A DNA stretch of 64,000 bases, taken from Citrus sinensis. Lineage: Eukaryota; Streptophyta; Magnoliopsida; Sapindales; Rutaceae. Below are positions 60,700-64,000 of this stretch, piece by piece (positions within the stretch are counted from its first letter, which is position 1; each line of letters begins with the position of its first letter). The notes beneath the pieces are model-generated. The model was not told the origin of the DNA, did no database searches, and saw only the letters and a list, made by a program, of their open reading frames with translations. The stretch covers positions 22,793,501 to 22,857,500 of the forward strand of contig NC_068557.1 of the NCBI RefSeq assembly GCF_022201045.2. The letters are read 5' to 3'. Made by a program: the position numbers and the translations under genes.

Positions 60700-62784
60700 G
60701 TAGATGAGAGTGTCGAAGAGGTAGATGATTCGTACCCCAATCTGTTAAGACCCACTGATCCTCCTTACACTTCTAGCAGTGTAGGCCCCTCCTATAATAG
60801 GGATACCTCTGAGTACCATCATCCTAAGACCATTTTGCATTCCCTTGATTTTGAGCCTATGGGAAACCGTGGGGGGCAAGTATCGGGTTCTGGTGAAAAC
60901 CACAGTTCTGAGGGGGCTAAGGTCCCTGAGGAAGAGGGTGATGGTGAGGAGAGCAGTTCCGAGCCGAGAAGACCATCTAAGAAGAGAAGCATCGGTCATA
61001 GGATGAAGGCAGATGCTTACCCCATTGACTATATTGCTTGTGCCACTACCCACACTGGCCTGCTCAAGCTAAGAAACCTTTATAATATCCATGAGGACAT
61101 CCTCCTTGCTATCCCTGGGAAATGTGATGTTCCCAGTCGGCTTCCTAAGGGATATGTGACGCTGCATCTAGAGAGCTTTAAGTTAGGGGCTCGGTTGCTC
61201 CTTCAACCTTATTTTGCCAGGATATTATGTGGCATGCATCTAGCTCTAGGTCAGCTTCACCCGAACGGGTGGAGGGTTCTTTCGGTCTTGTTTGTGCTAT
61301 GGGAAAGGTTTGGGCTCGGGGAGCCTTCCCTCGTGGAAGTAAAACATTTGTACTAGCTAAGGAGCAGCCCAAAGGAAGCAGGCTGGTAATACTTCGTGTC
61401 AAGTTCTGCGAAGAGAAAACCTATCACAGGCTTTCCCTCCATATGTAAAAACTAGAAGAACAAATTTTTCTTTGCTGGGAGAAATTGGTATCTAGCGATC
61501 CATTCGCTTGGTGGTGATATTCACGTTCCAACGCGTTTTGTCACCCCATGTCGTTTATTTTTCTGTACATTTTACGTCTCTGGTCGTCACTTATTTGGTT
61601 ATTTAACCTTGTTTATTCTTTCAGACTTGTGGGGCCTAATCAAGAGACTTGACGACGAACTGCTGCTGAAGGTGGAAATTGCTCTGGTGAACACATCTAC
61701 TTGTCATGATCTCATGTCGTCAACAAATCTTGTTGGGTCGTGCCTAGTGGACGTAGCTGCCGGAATGGATAACAAGATCCTTAGCGCTATGTTAAAGAAA
61801 GGTACTCGGGGGTCAGGTGACTCCAACAATCCCCCCCCTCCCCTGAAGAAAACCAATGTTGGTTCTTCTAAAGCTCCTGCTCCTGCTCTACCCCCTTCTC
61901 CACGTCGGAAGAATGGCGGGGAGAAGGTTTGCGACAAGAGTCCTGAGATCAGCATTCAATCTGGAGATCGATCTTCTCCTCTTCCTCTTCGGGATCAAGG
62001 TGACTACTTGACCCTGTACCAGAGGGACTATGGCAAATCAGTGGGACCTAAAATGGTTAAGGACATTGAGAGCATGAGTCTTAACGAATTGGTTGGTTCT
62101 GTTCAGATGATCTCTTTTAAGTTGGCCACTTTGGTTTCTTGCTACAAGAACATGTCTACGCGCCATGAGAGGAAGCTTCAAGCGGAGAATCAGGATCTGA
62201 AGAAAAAGGTTGAGTCCGCTGATCGCTCGAGGGAGAAGCTGCTCGATCTGCACAAGCAGATCATAGACCTGGAGGAGAAAGTGGTCATTGCTGCGTCCAA
62301 CTCTTCCAAGCTCGAGAGCGAGTTTGGTGACTTGAAGTCTGATCTTTAGGCTGCACAAAGTGAGCGAGATACTTTGAAGACGGCCTACGAGGAGCAAATC
62401 AAGTCCTTGAACGAGCAGATAGCCGAGCTGAAGGGCAAATCTGCTGAGGTGGACGACCGGCTGAATGCAGAGTATAACTATGGGCTTGCCTTTTACTACA
62501 AGTGCATCATGTTTGTGCTCAAGGAAGAATATCCATAACTTAACATGAGCAAGCTGGAGGCGGGAGTGCAGAAGTATATGGCCGAGTCAGATCAGGGGGA
62601 TAAGGACCAGGGGGACCAGGACTAGGTCAAGACTTCTTCAGGTGGAGAGCATGAGAAGGTAGCAGGGATCATGCTTTGGGGGCAGGTCAGGGGTCAACAC
62701 CTGCTCCTCCAGAAGTTGCTAGTCCTTCTTCTTTCGAGATTGCTGATCCTCTTTCTACTGAGGTTGCTGAGCCTCACAATCCAT
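60700..62784 (+). pseudogene. Antisense additional ORF of the Tat-like element (gypsy-type transposon protein), decayed
   Basis: The first part (60700-61500) contains a block like the Pfam family 'putative gypsy type transposon' (LPKGYVTLHLESFKLGARLL, then LGQLHPNGWRVLSVLFVLW). The second part (from 61624) has a Pro-rich linker and a long heptad-like coiled coil (about 62160-62480, ENQDLKKKVESADRSREKLL). It ends near 62784. In-frame stops at 61354, at about 61388 and 61447, then at 62347, 62536 and 62623 break it. Several are single changes from expected Gln, Trp or Glu codons, the C-to-T/G-to-A pattern of methylated DNA decay. An intron around 61520-61623 is possible. The function of this protein in Tat elements is unknown. 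Confidence 0.75.
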
Positions 62785-62934
62785 AACCTTGTTTTCTATG
62801 TAAATTCTGAATTTTTGTTTATTTGCAAATGTTTGAGTGTTTATAAACCTTTGATGTTTTTCAGTTTCTTTCTTGCTATAGTTATGCTTATGGGTTGTTT
62901 CTGGAAATTACCTTGAAAAATATGTCAGTTTGTC

Positions 62935-63540
62935 TTTGAGTGACCGAGGAGAAATAGGCAATTCCTTGTCTTAACGATTTCATAGAATTTTGCTTGTTAG
63001 TCCTTCAAACGACTAAGCAGGAGTTGGCACATGTTTGCCTTAGTAAAATTTTATAGAATTTGCATGCTGGTTCTTTAGGCGACCGAGCAGAAATAGGCAC
63101 ATGTTTGCCTTAGTAAAATTTTGTAGAATTTTCCTGCTGGTCCTTTAGGCGACCGAGCAGGAATAAACACACGTTTGCCTTAGTAAAATTTTATAGAATT
63201 TGCCTGCTGGTCCTTTAGGCGACCGAGCAGGAATAGACACATGTTTGCCTTAGTAAAATTTTGTAGAATTTGCTTGCTGGTCCTTTAGGCGACCGAGTAG
63301 GAATTGGCACTTGCTTGCATTAACAAATTTAGTAGACTTTACTTGCTGGTCCTTTAGACGACCGAGTAGGAATTGACACTTGCTTGCCTTAACAAATTTA
63401 ATGGACTTTGCCCGCTGGTCCTATAGACGACTGAGCAGGAATTGACACTCGTTTGTCTTAACAAATTTAGTAGACTTTGCCTACTGGTCTTTTAGACGAT
63501 CGAGCAGGAATATGCATTTACTTGCCTTAACAAATTTAGT
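62935..63540. repeat. Tandem array of 69-70-bp repeats (about eight to nine copies)
   Basis: The motif GACCGAG (or near variants) recurs at about 62942, 63010, 63081, 63151, 63221, 63291, 63360, 63429 and 63498, that is every 68-70 bp. Each unit has CTGGTCCTTTAGGCGACCGA, a central CAC-TTGCCTTA and an AAATTT-rich end. The array lies between the antisense frame and the pol end of the Tat-like element. Satellite-like arrays at this place are typical of Tat elements. Confidence 0.9.
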
Positions 63541-63635
63541 CTAACAAGAGAGTTTTATGCCGAATTCATCTTTACAATTCATCATGCATTTAACATAAAT
63601 AGCTTGGCGGAATAAAACTTGGTAAAACGCTTCAC

Positions 63636-64000
63636 TTACTGGAAATATTTCTTCAAGTGCTCGGCGTTCCACGACCTCTTTACATCTCGTCCATCTGGGT
63701 AGGCCAGCTTGTAAGCTCTTAAGCCATTTGTTCGTACTACCATGTACGGGCCCTCCCATTTCTGGCCAAGAACGCTATGGTTAGGATCTCTTGTGTTCTG
63801 GTTCACTTTTCTAAGTACCCAATCTCCTGCTTGAAATCGCCTCATGCGTACATTCTTGTTGTAGTAGCGCATGATTCTTTGTTGGCATTGGACCACTTTT
63901 TGCGAGGCCCCTTCTCTTTTTTCCTCCAACAGGTTTAGGCTCATACAGATCTGCTCGTCATTCTGTTCTTCGTCGAAATACTCTGTTCGATGCGTTCCCA
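63636..64000 (-). CDS. C-terminus of Tat-like gypsy polyprotein (integrase end), partial
   Basis: The minus-strand frame is open from the right edge through GTHRTEYFDEEQNDEQICMS and LNLLEEKREGASQKVVQCQQ to the stop at about 63636. It contains RYYNKNVRMRRFQAGDWVLRK and KWEGPYMVVRTNGLRAYKLA, the C-terminal DNA-binding (GPY/F-type) end of gypsy integrases, and ends AEHLKKYFQ. The rest of pol lies beyond the window. This fragment has no internal stop, but the element as a whole looks inactive. Confidence 0.85.
   Translation of the reverse strand, partial: GTHRTEYFDEEQNDEQICMSLNLLEEKREGASQKVVQCQQRIMRYYNKNVRMRRFQAGDWVLRKVNQNTRDPNHSVLGQKWEGPYMVVRTNGLRAYKLAYPDGRDVKRSWNAEHLKKYFQ

Larger units (their letters stand above)
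59284..64000 (-). mobile_element. Decayed Tat-like Ty3/gypsy retrotransposon, partial, minus orientation
   Basis: The right part of the window holds, on the minus strand, the C-terminus of a gypsy pol entering from beyond the edge. Left of it are tandem repeats, then a plus-strand (antisense) frame of the 'putative gypsy type transposon' family, then LTR-like DNA with a tandem duplication. Tat-lineage elements (Grande, RIRE2 and others) are known to carry an antisense extra ORF between pol and the 3' LTR, which is this layout. Many stop codons show it is old. The Athila-like element appears to have inserted into its 3' LTR region. The LTR edges cannot be fixed because the partner LTR is outside the window. 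Confidence 0.75.

Noticed and set aside
62935-63540. CRISPR-like array
   Set aside because: Whole 69-70-bp units repeat in tandem without unique spacers, and the genome is a plant's.

Overview
This is nuclear DNA from a flowering plant, most likely a woody eudicot. I lean to Citrus/Rutaceae from the general character of the proteins, but that is inference. The evidence for a plant nuclear genome is split genes with GT-AG introns, AT-rich intergenic DNA, and plant-only families (B-box BBX22, LRR receptor-like proteins, a PTS2-targeted citrate synthase, MAIN-LIKE proteins). Plant transposon clades (Ty1/copia, Athila-like and Tat-like Ty3/gypsy, an Ulp1-carrying MULE, hAT, a tRNA-derived SINE) fill much of the rest.

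Layout. 1-1.6 kb: 3' part of a BBX22/LZF1-like B-box gene, with a SINE just downstream (1.88-2.18 kb, 15-bp target-site duplication, TSD). 3.75-9.36 kb: serine/threonine phosphatase PP5, 11 exons, with an in-frame cassette exon (5893-6066) coding two membrane segments. 11.65-18.7 kb: a decayed MAIN-LIKE gene split by a 5.2-kb Ty1/copia element (377-bp LTRs, 5-bp TSD). 21.01-22.71 kb: a decayed hAT element (8-bp TSD). 23.25-24.64 kb: an RLP29-type LRR protein. 27.73-31.36 kb: COQ3, the mitochondrial ubiquinone methyltransferase. 31.97-40.31 kb: an 8.3-kb Mutator-like element with a 9-bp TSD, an intact transposase and an opposing Ulp1-protease gene broken by a 1.25-kb solo LTR. 40.47-44.41 kb: glyoxysomal citrate synthase (CSY3 type), whose start codon lies about 150 bp from the MULE end. 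44.95-45.89 kb: a minus-strand CAF1-type deadenylase. 46.72-59.28 kb: a very young, complete 12.6-kb Athila-like element with 1386-bp LTRs. 59.28-64 kb: a decayed Tat-like Ty3/gypsy element running off the right edge.

The host genes are unrelated housekeeping or signalling genes, not an operon-like unit. PP5, RLP29 and the citrate synthase are also neighbours in Arabidopsis (At2g42810, At2g42800, At2g42790, from memory), so this is an ancestral gene block inflated by nested transposons.

The most unusual feature is the Athila-like element. After an intact gag-pol frame, where related elements often carry an env-like frame, it has a short hydrophobic/basic frame, a 185-residue cysteine-rich basic protein resembling the small nucleic-acid-binding proteins of carlaviruses and their relatives, and an intronless full-length LOG-family (cytokinin-activating enzyme) frame with an altered active-site motif. 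The 5' and 3' LTRs differ at only about five positions, so the cargo-bearing element moved recently.
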